A stretch of DNA of 64,000 nucleotides from Hermatobates lingyangjiaoensis. Its lineage: Eukaryota > Arthropoda > Insecta > Hemiptera > Hermatobatidae. The DNA is taken from the NCBI GenBank assembly GCA_026182355.1, contig JAPFBL010000049.1:1736001-1800000 (forward strand). Reading direction: 5' to 3'. The position numbers and the translations under genes were made by a program. This document shows positions 12,228 through 21,434 of the stretch, in pieces; the stretch's first letter is position 1, and each line of letters begins with the position of its first letter. A model generated the notes under the pieces. The model searched no databases. It saw only the letters and a program-made list of their open reading frames with translations, and had not been told where the DNA came from.

Positions 12228-13040
12228 ATAGGGGTAGTAATGGAGTGATTAAGCGCCTCTAACACTCAACTCTGGCTTTCGGCCTTCACGAGGCTACCCT
12301 GTTAACCTGCTATATGCAGGACAAACAAAGAGGAGGAGGTGATCAGGGCCTGGGCCTGAACGCCTTCGGTTCCCATCCTTCCTAATCCCCAAATCCCCTC
12401 CTTTTATCCCAGCCCCAATCTAAGGTGTTATGCAATCCGTGCCGAAGCATGGATGATACAGGGGTTTCTGTAATATGAACGGAGCCTCAAGGGCACCAGG
12501 CGACCCTCTTGAGTAAATAGCCTTACTCCGGTATGCGGTGCTCTGACGGAGCGGACAAAATACTACAAATAGAGCTTGACGGATTTTCCCCTGTAAGGAG
12601 AAGGAAGTCTGGAGACCATCCTCCGCAAGCACAGAGAGTCCAAAAGTGCTAACAAGTGGGAACCTTCTACAAGTGCACCTGAAGACCCGAAGAAGACCAT
12701 CCCGAAGAAGGAGAAAGAAAGTACTTTCTCCCGAAACATAGGGATCCTGAATGAACATTATCAAGGATGGTTTGTGCAGATTATGCAAAGAGGAAGAAAC
12801 ACCGTTACACCTGCTGATAACTTGTAAGGCAACTTTGCTGCAGAGAGGCAGGTGCTTTGGGACACTCAACAAACCATAGAAAAACTTTTACCGCTGGAAC
12901 CAGGAAAAATGCTGAGCTTCTTGGAGGCGTTGAAGCTAACTGCTGGGGTACTTTAGTACAGAAAAGGGGAAGTACAAAAGTTTTTTTTTAAGACGCAATG
13001 CTATAGTCACCCTCAAATAATAATAATAAATAAATAAATA
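12228..13040 (+). mobile_element. LINE-derived insertion with 5' leader and deleted interior
   Basis: An 813-bp insertion with 11-bp target-site duplications and a TAATAATAAATAAATAAATA-type 3' tail. It is much GC-richer than its surroundings. The 5' part (12228 to about 12660) is a leader-like sequence without a clear reading frame. The 3' part encodes the C-terminal zinc-binding tail of a LINE (12757-12960). The combination suggests an internally deleted or SINE-like copy mobilised by a full-length relative. The long open frame on its other strand (12420-12872) is a shadow. Confidence 0.8.
12757..12960 (+). pseudogene. LINE ORF2 C-terminal zinc-binding tail
   Basis: The frame reads GLCRLCKEEETPLHLLITC, then KATLLQRGRCFGTL. 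CxxC followed by ET..HLL..C is the cysteine/histidine segment found after the reverse transcriptase or RNase H domain in I/R1/LOA-type LINEs. A second overlapping frame (about 12840-12955) continues with ...AAERQVLW and LEPGKMLSFLEALKLT, so a frameshift separates the two parts. No RT or RNase H is present in this copy. Clade is uncertain. Confidence 0.7.
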
Positions 13041-14422
13041 TACCACGCTACGGTCCAGATCTCTTTGATGGATCAAGTTGATATTTTACACGAAAATGGG
13101 CCCCATAGTGTAGATGATCCCTATTGTTTGGGAAGAATTATGCATTTGGGAAGAATAAATAGGAGTTATATTTGTTGACAAATATCCAGTTTTCCACTAT
13201 TCTAGTCTACTAGTTCATATTTATTATTTTAAAAAATTAGAAGCTCCCAACTATAAAAGTTTTAAATTATACTGAATAGCTGGCTTTGACTTTGATTTGA
13301 GTATGTAAACTGGCTAATTACTAATATATGTTTTCTCAATATACATTCATAGCAAGCTTATAACAGAGTACAGCAGGTAGGAAAAAGATAACACTCACTC
13401 AGAACAAATTGGTGTATATGATTTTTGACAAAGGGGAAGGAAAATGATTTTATTAAGTACTAAGAACCCATAAAATTCCCAGTATGATAATTCTATAAAA
13501 GACCAAAAATGTAAAATATAATTCAATATTGAAATCTTTTGTTTGAAGATTAATAAATGTAATTATCGTACATCGTTAATTATAAATTATCTTAGAACGA
13601 CATTTTTCTTCGATGTTCATGATGTTTTTCAGAAAAAATAAGTGTATTTTCCTTTTCTAAATTTGAAAATTTTACTTAAATATTGAATGTAGAAGGGGGT
13701 CAAGTAAACGATGTAATCCACTGGCTATTTGAAGAAAAACAATGTTCTCTTGTAAGAGACTATTTCATATCAAGAAGTTTTCACTTTGGCTTTTCACAAA
13801 TGTTATTACTGCTGTAGTTATACTAATAAAATTATTTGGATCAGCTGTGTGATGTACAAGAATAAGCTTATATATTGATAAGTCGATCAATCACTATCTG
13901 TACTACGTCAAGAATGAAAGACTAATAAACATCTTCCATTCAGATATTTACATTATGCTTAAATGATGCGTTATATATTATATACCCAAGATGTTTGATA
14001 TTAAATTTACTAATAGTAAAGTTGTGTGTAGGCCACTCCAGACTTTTTTATGAGAGGAGAAGATACAAGAACTTTAAATAAAGAAAAAAGTTCTGAAATT
14101 GAGGGCGATATCATTCCACTGAAAAAACGTTCTCGGTTGATATACTAGGTAGTAACGATAAAAAATTCATTAAATAAGAGTTGCGTTAGATTCAAGAAAT
14201 ATTTTTTTTATTTTTTCTGCTTTCTGTTATACATACATCAATATATTCAATAAGGATTAAGTTGTTATGTAGAATTAAAAAAAAAACTATTTCTTTTTTT
14301 AATAAATTTTTGGAAATAGTACCCCTGTTTTTTTACTAGCTCTGGGTCTCATACAACATGAATTCACACGACACGACATCTTCTAGAAACTTAACTACCG
14401 TGTTATATGAGGGTCACCTGTA

Positions 14423-15082
14423 TTTCATTTCTTTAAAGTACTAACTACACGGTTAGAAAGAGTATTTCTTGTTATTACCGTATCCTGAACGAGAAATGAG
14501 GTGCAGTTCAAAGTCCCAATGTTAATTACCAGTATTTAATATACTAATGTCTAATATATTTTAAGATTGAAAAATTTTAAGAAATCCTGTCAAGAATTTA
14601 CAATTCTTAATTAAAATCAGCAATAAAAAATGATTCATCTTCAATAGAATTTTTCGAAGATGAAAACTTAATAAATGATATGTTATGAATATTAAACTAA
14701 ATAACTTACTTATTTTAATGTACTCCTTCTTTTTAAAAATAATAAATAAAAATAATTAAAAATATCACTTTCCTTGAATTCGCGTAGTGCTTTCTAAGTT
14801 TAGTGGATTTTAGGTTTTGATGAAAGGTATAAATTTTCACATAATGTATTAATTTCGCTAAATTATGGGCATACTGTCAACGTATTATTTGAAATTCGTT
14901 GGCGAATAATTGAAAATAGCCTCGTCATCGACATACAGGCAATGTCATTGTCATCACCGATGTAATTGTCCTATATTTGCACTTGAAGTATGTTGGAAGG
15001 GTTCACGGCAATATTGTTATCTTAACCAGAAAAAGCAAGGGTACGATTTGTGCTGACAACATATCTTATCTCATACTGACGA
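14423..15082. other. AT-rich sequence, nothing recognised
   Basis: No frame or shared repeat identified in about 660 bp right of the Tigger end. Confidence 0.45.
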
Positions 15083-15440
15083 CAAGACAGGGTGTAGATA
15101 TGGATTCTGTAAGTGCCTTGTGTCCTCTTGGTGGCCATCACTTATCACCACTCTGATCAGTATTAACTCAGTCAGAACATTTGGTTAGTAGTTTTATTAT
15201 TCAAAGTGGTGAAGGAAATAATGTGATAATTTTCCTCACTGAGAAACGGCGAAACAACTGTTAATATGTTCTTACTAGCATGCAACAAAGAAATACATTT
15301 GCAATTTATAATTTTTGTTAATTCGTTCAGCAAAAAATTTAAAAAATGAAACCCTGTTCCGCTATACTAAGGGAACCTGCAGCACAGTTTGAGCCTTCAT
15401 AGTCCATTCTAATGATTCTGTCATACACTTGCAATTTCAA
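15083..15440. repeat. Unclassified dispersed repeat, copy 2
   Basis: Second copy of the repeat at 8262-8690, in the same orientation, with about 60 bases missing internally. Confidence 0.75.
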
Positions 15441-15879
15441 AAAAATAATTCAATATTTTGGTTTAAACTTATATTAGAGAAATGGTTAATGTAATTTATT
15501 ATTTTCGTTGAAATATTTTGTCCTCCTCATAAGTTTTTATAGTATACTGAATTTTTTTTGCTTATAAATTAGAGTGCATAACAAGAAAATCTTCTCAGGC
15601 ATAACATGCCCTCTGCACATAACTGGAAGTTGTCTTTCTAGTATTTTATTTCTCTAGCTTTAAGTAGTTTTATGAGTTTCAGATTTCAAATCTGTAACAC
15701 ATTTCATTCACATGTGTTAAACAAAAAAACAATCTTCTTTGTTCAAGTGGTAATTGATTCGACACATTATTATCAATTACATAGAGCCAATGATAGTACA
15801 TAGAGACATCTTATCCATCGTGACCATGACAAGGGGAAATTCAAGTGCTTCAAGAATGGAGAGGTTTTTAAGTAAATCA

Positions 15880-17300
15880 TGCAAATGAAAAGAGTCTCTG
15901 CATTACAACGGCTTCATTTTTACAATAGGGTACAAGAAGGTTTCGACAAATGCAGAAACCCTTTCGGTCAGAGAACTGTAGCTAGAAACTATTGGCCTCT
16001 CGGGGGAGTGGAGTAATAGGCATCTCATAAGATTGATGTATTTTGGGGAGAAAAAAAACATTTTCGACATCGAGGATTAGAAGGGACGAGAATGACCACA
16101 TCTTCTCCGGAGAGCCCCTGGCGGGAAGAAGAGTTCTTGAGAAGTTGGGATAAGGAGCGTTTATAAGTGGGAGTGGGATTATATATTTAAGGGAGGTAGT
16201 ATTGTAGGTCATTCAGTTGTCTCAAGGCCTGACGACAATAGTCGTAATTTATGAGAACTACAGAAGACCCTTTATCGGCAGGCATAACCATGAGATTGCT
16301 GTCGCTTCTCAGCTCATGAATAGCCCTTCTCTCAGGAGGAGACAGGTTGTCAGTAGGATTTAACGAATTCAGAAAAGTAGAATTGGAAATTTTTTGAAGC
16401 AATAAAGTAATGAAGAGTTCGAGTGGGTCGTAAGCTTGAAGGGAAGGGGGTTCATTAGAAGAGAGAGGTTTAAAGTGTTTGAGAGAAGAATGGAATTTAA
16501 ACGAAGCCATGGAAGCTATCTGCAAAACATTTGAACATCCTCAAGAAGGTTGATATGGTTAATTTTAGGTACAGGAGAGAAGGTGATCCCATTGAGAGTA
16601 CACTTTCCTCGTGGACCGTCAACCTATGTAAGGAGAGGTTGCAAATATTGCTAGAAGTGGAGGAATTTTATGGAAGAGCAGTACGGCAGGATTGATTACC
16701 AGCAGTGGAAGGATTTCGTGGTAGAAGAGTAAGATAGGATTGGGAAGGTTAAGAGTCAGGCACGACACCGGGTACCTAGATTACCTGGGAGGAAGGAAAA
16801 AGGAGGTTCAAACTGTTTCCATTGGAAAAGATAATTGGGTAGTAACGTTGGAGAAATATTAAAAGGTACATGAATTCCAATTCGTAGGTAACTTGAATAA
16901 AGGTTTGACAGTTTATTAAGTGAATGTAAGCGAGATTGGAGGAGATGTTTATTTGCTTTACAAAGAGACTCATTTATATTTTTTAAAAAACTATGGGATA
17001 AAGTTAACCAAATTTGTATATCAGAATTGAGTTTCGAAAGGTAATTATTACGTAAATGAACATAACTGTAAAGTGTACTATGAGTCAGTTGAAGGGAGTA
17101 AAAGAACCATTAGATGCTATCTGATTACGAAACTGGAGAGGTATCGCTGATAAGGGCAACTGTCAAACCGTTAAGAGGAATATGTATGTTAATACTATTC
17201 GAACAGTACTCTATATGAATAGAACAGTTAACGATTTTATAAGATAAAGAATGAAGCTGTTTTAGATAGTAAGAAACGACGGGATTCATGATTAAAAAAT
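15880..17300 (-). mobile_element. Penelope-like element, N-terminal and early RT part
   Basis: Minus-strand region with PLE reverse transcriptase motifs (see the coding entry). It stops just after the first RT motif at about 15980. Upstream sequence on the minus strand (16540-17290) keeps short frames consistent with the N-terminal extension of a PLE protein but is heavily mutated. An approximately 170-bp tandem repeat follows at 17361-17830. Confidence 0.7.
15982..16525 (-). pseudogene. PLE reverse transcriptase, N-terminal relic
   Basis: Two overlapping minus-strand frames. The first reads LSPPERRAIHELRSDSNL, then VMPADKGSSVVLINYDYCRQ and LRQLNDLQYYLP. The PADKG..VV...Y...... L.D..YY block is the hallmark of the first conserved RT region in PLEs. 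The second frame, shifted near 16200, reads VENVFFLPKIHQ, the 'LPKIHK' motif that follows in the family. The YxDD catalytic region and the GIY-YIG domain are absent, and the element is truncated below about 15980. Confidence 0.8.
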
Positions 17301-17360
17301 AATAAATAATAGAAACAAATTCAATGAGAGTAATGGTTTAAAAAAAAGTAATATTATTAA

Positions 17361-17830
17361 AAACCAACAAGAAATTAATTCCAAATAAAGTGTATAACAA
17401 AATTAGTAAAGAATATTAAACCAAAGAGGTCAAACTAAAACAGATAAGAGAAGTAAATTTGACAAATAGTAACTGATAACAGAATTGCATTAAAGTCAGT
17501 GTATGACAAAAGATATGATTAAAAATTAAAACCCAACAAGAGATCTAAACCAAATAAAGTAAAGAACAAAATTAATACAAACATTAAACCAATGAGGTAA
17601 AATAAAACAAATAAAGGAAGTAAATAGAACAAAGAAGAACTGATAACAGAATTATTGATAGCAAGGGTGGGTTAGGTAAACAAAAATAATAATTAAAAAC
17701 TAGTAAGAAATCAAATTCTACTAAAGTAAAAAACAAATTCAGTAAAAAAGAGAGAATTAGACTAAAGGAGTAAAGCAAAAACAGATAAAAGAAATAAATA
17801 GAACAAATAAGAACTGATAACAGAAGTTAG
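17361..17830. repeat. ~170-bp tandem repeat, 2.8 imperfect copies
   Basis: The landmark AACTGATAACAGAA occurs at 17471, 17638 and 17812, giving periods of 167 and 174 bp. Each unit also carries AACAAGAAAT-like, CCAAATAAAGT-like, ATTAAACCAA.GAGGT-like and AACAAAT.AGAACTGATAAC-like blocks. It lies at the 5' side of the minus-strand PLE and may be its tandem 5' UTR or promoter region. Confidence 0.75.
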
Positions 17831-18275
17831 AGGGCAGCGCTAGTCACGCTTTACATGTGATAAACGAAATGCGATCCAGAAGGACTGATAACACTTAGAA
17901 TATATCATTTTTAATTTTATTTTATTTTAATAATAATTTATTATTATTATTATTATATTTTATCTTATTACAGGTTTTTAATTCATTAGATTTAATTTGG
18001 TAATATTTTTTATATCTTTCTTATATTTTCTCTTCTCTTCCCCATTATTCTTGTTTTCATTTCTTTCATTCTTGACTCCTTAGTTTATTTTTTATTTTCC
18101 CCTTCGCAGTAGCACTGCTTTGGCCCTCTTACCAGAGAGTTCTTACTTGACTGTCGTCCCTGCGTCAATTCATTTCTTCTCCTAAGGACAACTGCCATAG
18201 CGTTCTTCCTATGGAAGTTTTTTTCTAAATATTGAAAAATGAGTCATTTGTTACGTTTAATTCTATGTGTCGCAG

Positions 18276-18276
<1 letters not shown>
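17831..18276. other. Unassigned spacer, partly GC-richer
   Basis: Poly-T/A at 17900-18070. A GC-richer block at 18100-18220 may be a worn PLE terminal repeat but lacks the diagnostic motif. Confidence 0.35.
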
Positions 18277-18327
<51 letters not shown>

Positions 18328-18390
18328 TTCACATAAACACGTGAAACAACAATCAATGATCAAACCACAATAAGAAATGGGAAAACAAGA

Positions 18391-18427
18391 CTAAGATCTT
18401 TCAACCGTAACAAGCGGTCTTCGTCAG
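18391..18427 (-). ncRNA. hammerhead-like core, minus-strand copy in palindrome A
   Basis: Reverse complement of the motif at 18460-18496, present because the two arms are identical. Same caveats on activity. Confidence 0.3.
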
Positions 18428-18459
18428 AGTCAAAAACCCAACCAGTTGGGTTTTTGACT

Positions 18460-18496
18460 CTGACGAAGACCGCTTGTTACGGTTGAAAGATCTTAG
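18460..18496 (+). ncRNA. hammerhead-like core, plus-strand copy in palindrome A
   Basis: CTGACGA, then a stem of ACCG/CGGT around a CTTGTTA loop (with one bulged G), then GAAA and GATCTTAG. This resembles the minimal hammerheads of PLE terminal repeats. A one-base irregularity at the base of stem II makes catalysis uncertain. Confidence 0.35.
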
Positions 18497-18593
18497 TCTT
18501 GTTTTCCCATTTCTTATTGTGGTTTGATCATTGATATATATATATATATATATATATATAATCAAAATATTAAAACTGTCCAAAAAGGACGGA

Positions 18594-18900
18594 TATATAA
18601 ATGAAAAAAGACAACAAATAGAAGAAGCGAGAAAACTTACTGGGTCGATATTCCGAACTGAAGTTCGTCGTCAGGGAGAAGAAGGGAAGAAGAAGGGAAG
18701 AGGAAGAGGCACGTGCGTCCGCTCGCGCTGGCAGAGAATGACTGGCAGAGTCATTCTCTGCCAGCGCGAGCGGACGCACGTGCCTCTTCCTCTTCCCTTC
18801 TTCTTCCCTTCTTCTTCCCTTCTTCTCCCTGACGACGAACTTCAGTTCGAAATATCGACCCAGTAAGTTTTCTCGCTTCTTCTATTTGTTGTCTTTTTTC

Positions 18901-18908
<8 letters not shown>
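18594..18908. repeat. Palindrome B: ~150-bp inverted repeat
   Basis: Arms about 18594-18743 and 18749-18908 with a GGCAG spacer. The right arm has one extra GAAGAAGGGAA-type unit. One base differs at the motif core (ATTCCG on the left, ATTTCG on the right). The centre is GC-rich (GCGCGAGCGGACGCACGTGC), unlike the surroundings. Confidence 0.85.
18829..18860 (+). ncRNA. hammerhead-like core in palindrome B
   Basis: CTGACGA, extra C, GAAC/GTTC stem with TTCA loop, GAAA, TATCG. It has the same layout as the motif at 69-96. The minus-strand partner (18646-18674) has a mutated GAAA. Confidence 0.4.
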
Positions 18909-18953
<45 letters not shown>

Positions 18954-18956
<3 letters not shown>

Positions 18957-20082
18957 ATACTTTGGGAGGAGACCTTCATTTAAACACATGTCGTAAATGA
19001 CTTGCGTATTTCCAATCTGGTATGTCCTCTACATACCTTCTCTAATTCTTTTGCATGTGTCTTCCACTTGTTTGGTAATACGTAAACCGATTCTCCAAAT
19101 GATTTATTATTTATATTCACAAGGGATCCGACGTTTCGGTCTACATAAACCATTTTCAAGGAAAATCATAAACAATAACACTAACCTAATTCACATTAAC
19201 AATAACATAATTGAATACCCATTATTAAAATGAATTATACAGTCTAAAATTTACAAACAAAACTGAACATAACTTTGCAGCGACAGGTTTTTTTCATCCG
19301 GTTTCTCTTAAACCACTTCTAATTACAATACATCAACTTTACACAACATTAATTACACTATCTAGTTATTATGCCCTTTCACGTACGTAGTTTTAAAATT
19401 TTAGAAAATATATATGTATATATATTTGGTAAAATAAGAATTAAAGAATATTTTTTTAATTTTTTTGTCTTAAATCATTAATTTGTTAATTTATTAATTT
19501 TTTAATTTGTTAATTTGTCTTAAATTAATTCATTAATTTAAGACACATATTTGTCTTAAATATGTGTCATTATTTATTAATATTCATCATTTAGTTGTTC
19601 CATAACATATTAAATTTAAAACATTTAATTTTCACATTCCAAAATTACCGTATATTCCGCACAGGATGGCTTTGCACCTTGCAATCAATGGTTTAGTATA
19701 AATCATTATACATGAATAACAAAAATAGGAAATTGTGAGAGAAGTGAACGCATACTACAGTCATACCATGCACAAAGCATTAGAAGAAAATGTGTACGAT
19801 ATATTTTAAAAATTTGTGGTGTATAGACTAATAAAATATACTTGAGACAAATATTCTCAAATAGTAAACATTTTTTACTTTCATATACCTATTTATATGA
19901 AATATAGAAGTTTGAAAGTATTCAACATTCTGGTATCCAGTTTTTAACGAAAATGAATGGTTAAGGTCCCGTGCGTCATATTAAAAAGTTTTTAAAAATT
20001 GCTCTCTCTCTCTCTCTCTCTCTTCCCCTCTGTATCTTGAACAGAAAGAGTTATAATCAGCAAATTGTAATATTTACGTTTC
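18954..20082. other. AT-rich spacer with a worn PLE end at 19125-19165
   Basis: CGACGTTTCGGTCTACATAA followed by ACCATTTTCAAGG is, on the minus strand, a decayed 'CTTGAAAATGG...ACCGAAACGTCG' PLE terminal signature. The remainder to 20082 shows nothing recognisable except a CT microsatellite at 20001-20022 and ATTAATT-type reiteration at 19470-19570. Confidence 0.4.
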
Positions 20083-20306
20083 GGTTAACTCCGACGCGGA
20101 TCAGCAAGCTCATCAATAATATTACACTTTCGTCTTGGGGTGTATTTTGTCCGAACAAAGGTTATTTTGTGATAAGGTATGTTAGAATTTTCGATTGACA
20201 TTTAATAGTTATAATGGGATTAGAATAAAATTATCGTTCAGGCTAAAAAGTTCAGGAATACTGTTTTGACTACTGATGAATAACTTCATCAGAGAAGAAA
20301 GAGAGG

Positions 20307-20320
20307 CAAGGGAAAATAAT
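20307..20320. repeat. SINE target-site duplication (left copy)
   Basis: CAAGGGAAAATAAT is repeated exactly at 20647-20660, immediately outside the SINE. Confidence 0.9.
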
Positions 20321-20583
20321 AGGTTAGGTTAGGTTAGGTTGCAGTGGCAGTTCCACAAGGGAACACACGTAGGCCGAGCATTGGCCCTTTGTGATACCAC
20401 ACAATGAAGATTGATACATTGGGAGTCCTAAATTTTGCCTAACTCAAATATGTTTAGAGTAGGGATCTTTAACGAGTACCTGACATCGTACAGACTCGGG
20501 ACCGACGGTTTAACGTCCTTCTCCGAGGGACGACGTGCTCAGATTTATTCACCTCCCGCGTGAGTAAATCGAGGGCCAGGTGA

Positions 20584-20593
20584 GGATTGAACC
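20584..20593 (-). promoter_or_regulatory. SINE pol III B box
   Basis: GGTTCAATCC on the minus strand, matching GGTTCRANYCC closely and placed about 33 nt downstream of the A box. Confidence 0.8.
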
Positions 20594-20625
20594 CCGGTCC
20601 TATCAGTTCAGAGGTGAGTACGTAA

Positions 20626-20636
20626 CCACTGAGCTA
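20626..20636 (-). promoter_or_regulatory. SINE pol III A box
   Basis: TAGCTCAGTGG on the minus strand, matching the tRNA A-box consensus TRGYNNARNGG. Confidence 0.8.
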
Positions 20637-20965
20637 GCCTGGCCCCCAAGGGAAAATAATAAATAAATACCATTAAAAAAAATTGTAAATATTAAAAAAG
20701 TAAAACAAAAAAAATTAAATACATTCACACAAAATAAATAAAATTGTTGTTGTTAGTTATTTAATTAAAACCTACATAAGAAACTATGATCACTAATATT
20801 TTTACAAATTTGGTAAAACCATATGGACAGAAATCTAGGAATGGCCTTCTTTATATGGGGGCGATGGCGACAATTAATACATTAGTATTATAGTGGCCAA
20901 TAACGAATAGGAACGGAGTTAAGTTTTTGGGCACTTGGTAGGTATAAAGATAGGAAGAAGAATAG

Positions 20966-21307
20966 AATATAAGAAAACTATCTAATTTATGGTTATGGAA
21001 TGTCAAAATGAAAAATATTCCATATATAAAGCCAATGAAAGGGGAGGAGCAAAAGATAGAAAAAAAGGCCAGTATTGTGTCCACCGTTAAAACAGAAGCC
21101 ATTATGCCAAACGACAAAGTCAGCCAGCTTAGCGACAAATTGCTGGAAGGATTCATGGGTTGAGTTCTAAAAGGTTCTGTGACCTTTTGTAAATGGTTCC
21201 AGGGACGTATGGTAACTAGAACGTGTGATTTCATCCATATCTCTGTTATGTATAGTAAAAGTGGCAATGTGATAAAAGTGGAAAGCCTCTCAGTAAGACA
21301 GCCATAA
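20966..21307 (+). pseudogene. Unidentified coding-like frame with one internal stop
   Basis: The plus frame is open for about 113 codons except a single TGA at 21161. It reads NIRKLSNLWLWNVKMKNIPY and later EAIMPNDKVSQLSDKLLEGF. After the TGA it continues VLKGSVTFCKWFQGRMVTR and then YSKSGNVIKVESLSV, with a final TAA at 21305. The mixed composition (K, E, S, D, V) is unlike random AT-rich frames here. I do not recognise the family. The minus strand of the same stretch is also open (138 codons, hydrophobic), so one strand must be a shadow and I cannot decide which. It could be a retropseudogene or an uncatalogued TE fragment. Confidence 0.3.
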
Positions 21308-21434
21308 CCAGAGTCTAAATGTCTTTCAAATAGCCAGTATTTTTATCATTTAAAATGTTGTCTCGTAAATTACTCACAACTTGAGTTAGACGTTATTCGT
21401 ACAATAATTATAACAATGCATGTATACAATTTTG

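Larger units (their letters stand above)
12058..14047 (+). mobile_element. Family A repeat (copy A3), inserted in the Tigger relic
   Basis: Begins CTTTACTATAAGTAAAGTA, then CTCGAGATTTTGACGGAATT and GATGATGTCTGTGTGTGTG. It is interrupted at 12228-13040 by a LINE fragment and resumes with GGTCCAGATC. Part of the middle is deleted relative to copy A4 (the jump is near 13150). It ends at GTGTAGGCCACTCCAGAC before the Tigger frame resumes. Confidence 0.75.
11492..14420 (+). mobile_element. Tigger/pogo-like DNA transposon relic (outermost of three nested elements)
   Basis: The left terminal inverted repeat starts at 11492 (CAGGTAGCCCTCACATAACA) and the right one ends at 14420. Its reverse complement begins CAGGTGACCCTCATATAACA. 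Each is flanked by TA, at 11490-11491 and 14421-14422, the expected target duplication. Internal coding remains (11656-12057 and 14047-14148) look like the C-terminal tail of a Tigger transposase. About 2 kb of the interior is a later family A insertion (12058-14047), leaving roughly 940 bp of Tigger sequence. Most of the transposase was already deleted, so this was a non-autonomous copy. Confidence 0.8.
18352..18535. repeat. Palindrome A: perfect 91-bp inverted repeat
   Basis: Arms 18352-18442 and 18445-18535 are identical by direct reverse-complement comparison, with a 2-nt spacer (CA). Such a perfect long palindrome is either recent or maintained by gene conversion. In single-stranded form it would fold into a long hairpin. 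Confidence 0.9.
18277..18953. mobile_element. Two-palindrome PLE-derived cassette, copy 1
   Basis: Order: TA microsatellite (18277-18320), palindrome A (18352-18535), TA microsatellite (18536-18560), a 30-nt spacer with a GTCC/GGAC hairpin, palindrome B (18594-18908), TA microsatellite (18905-18952). Both palindromes carry the CTGACGA...GAAA signature of PLE terminal repeats on each strand. The same order recurs at 61044-61612. Open frames across this region are by-products of the palindromes. Confidence 0.8.
20321..20646 (-). mobile_element. tRNA-derived SINE with (CCTAA)n tail
   Basis: On the minus strand the head begins GGGGCCAGGCTAGCTCAGTGG at 20646. It contains a pol III A box and B box, followed by a body with CGTCGTCCCTCGG and GGACGTTAAACC, a block typical of insect tRNA SINEs. 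The 3' end is four CCTAA units (TTAGG on the plus strand), the insect telomere pentamer. It is flanked by exact 14-bp target-site duplications, so this is a complete and fairly young insertion. A truncated relative is at 50125-50196. Confidence 0.85.
20083..20760 (-). mobile_element. PLE terminal repeat/3' UTR fragment, split by a SINE
   Basis: CGTTTCGGTTAACTCC...GATCAGC at 20079-20107 and an A-rich UTR-like stretch at 20660-20760 bracket a SINE (20321-20646). The A-rich stretch resembles the 3' UTRs of the other PLE copies. Confidence 0.45.

Noticed and set aside
12420..12872. 150-codon open frame on the minus strand
   Set aside because: It lies antisense to the LINE insertion, whose plus strand carries the recognisable CxxC...HLL..C tail. 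It also has no family resemblance, so it is a shadow of GC-richer sequence.
16776..16973. 65-codon minus-strand frame as a separate gene
   Set aside because: Lies in the N-terminal extension region of the PLE relic and has no independent start or splice context. It is treated as part of that element.
17361..17830. CRISPR-like array
   Set aside because: Units are about 170 bp, imperfect and contiguous with no unique spacers, and the DNA is eukaryotic. No other array candidate was seen.
18531..18866. 111-codon plus-strand frame and overlapping minus frames
   Set aside because: They run across both arms of palindrome B and a TA array, and the encoded peptides are products of repeat sequence.
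20321..20340. TTAGG repeats as a telomere or interstitial telomeric site
   Set aside because: Only four units, placed exactly at the 3' end of a SINE between target duplications, so they are the SINE tail.
20584..20646. tRNA gene
   Set aside because: A and B boxes are present but the sequence continues as a SINE body, lacks a closed acceptor stem and is flanked by target duplications.
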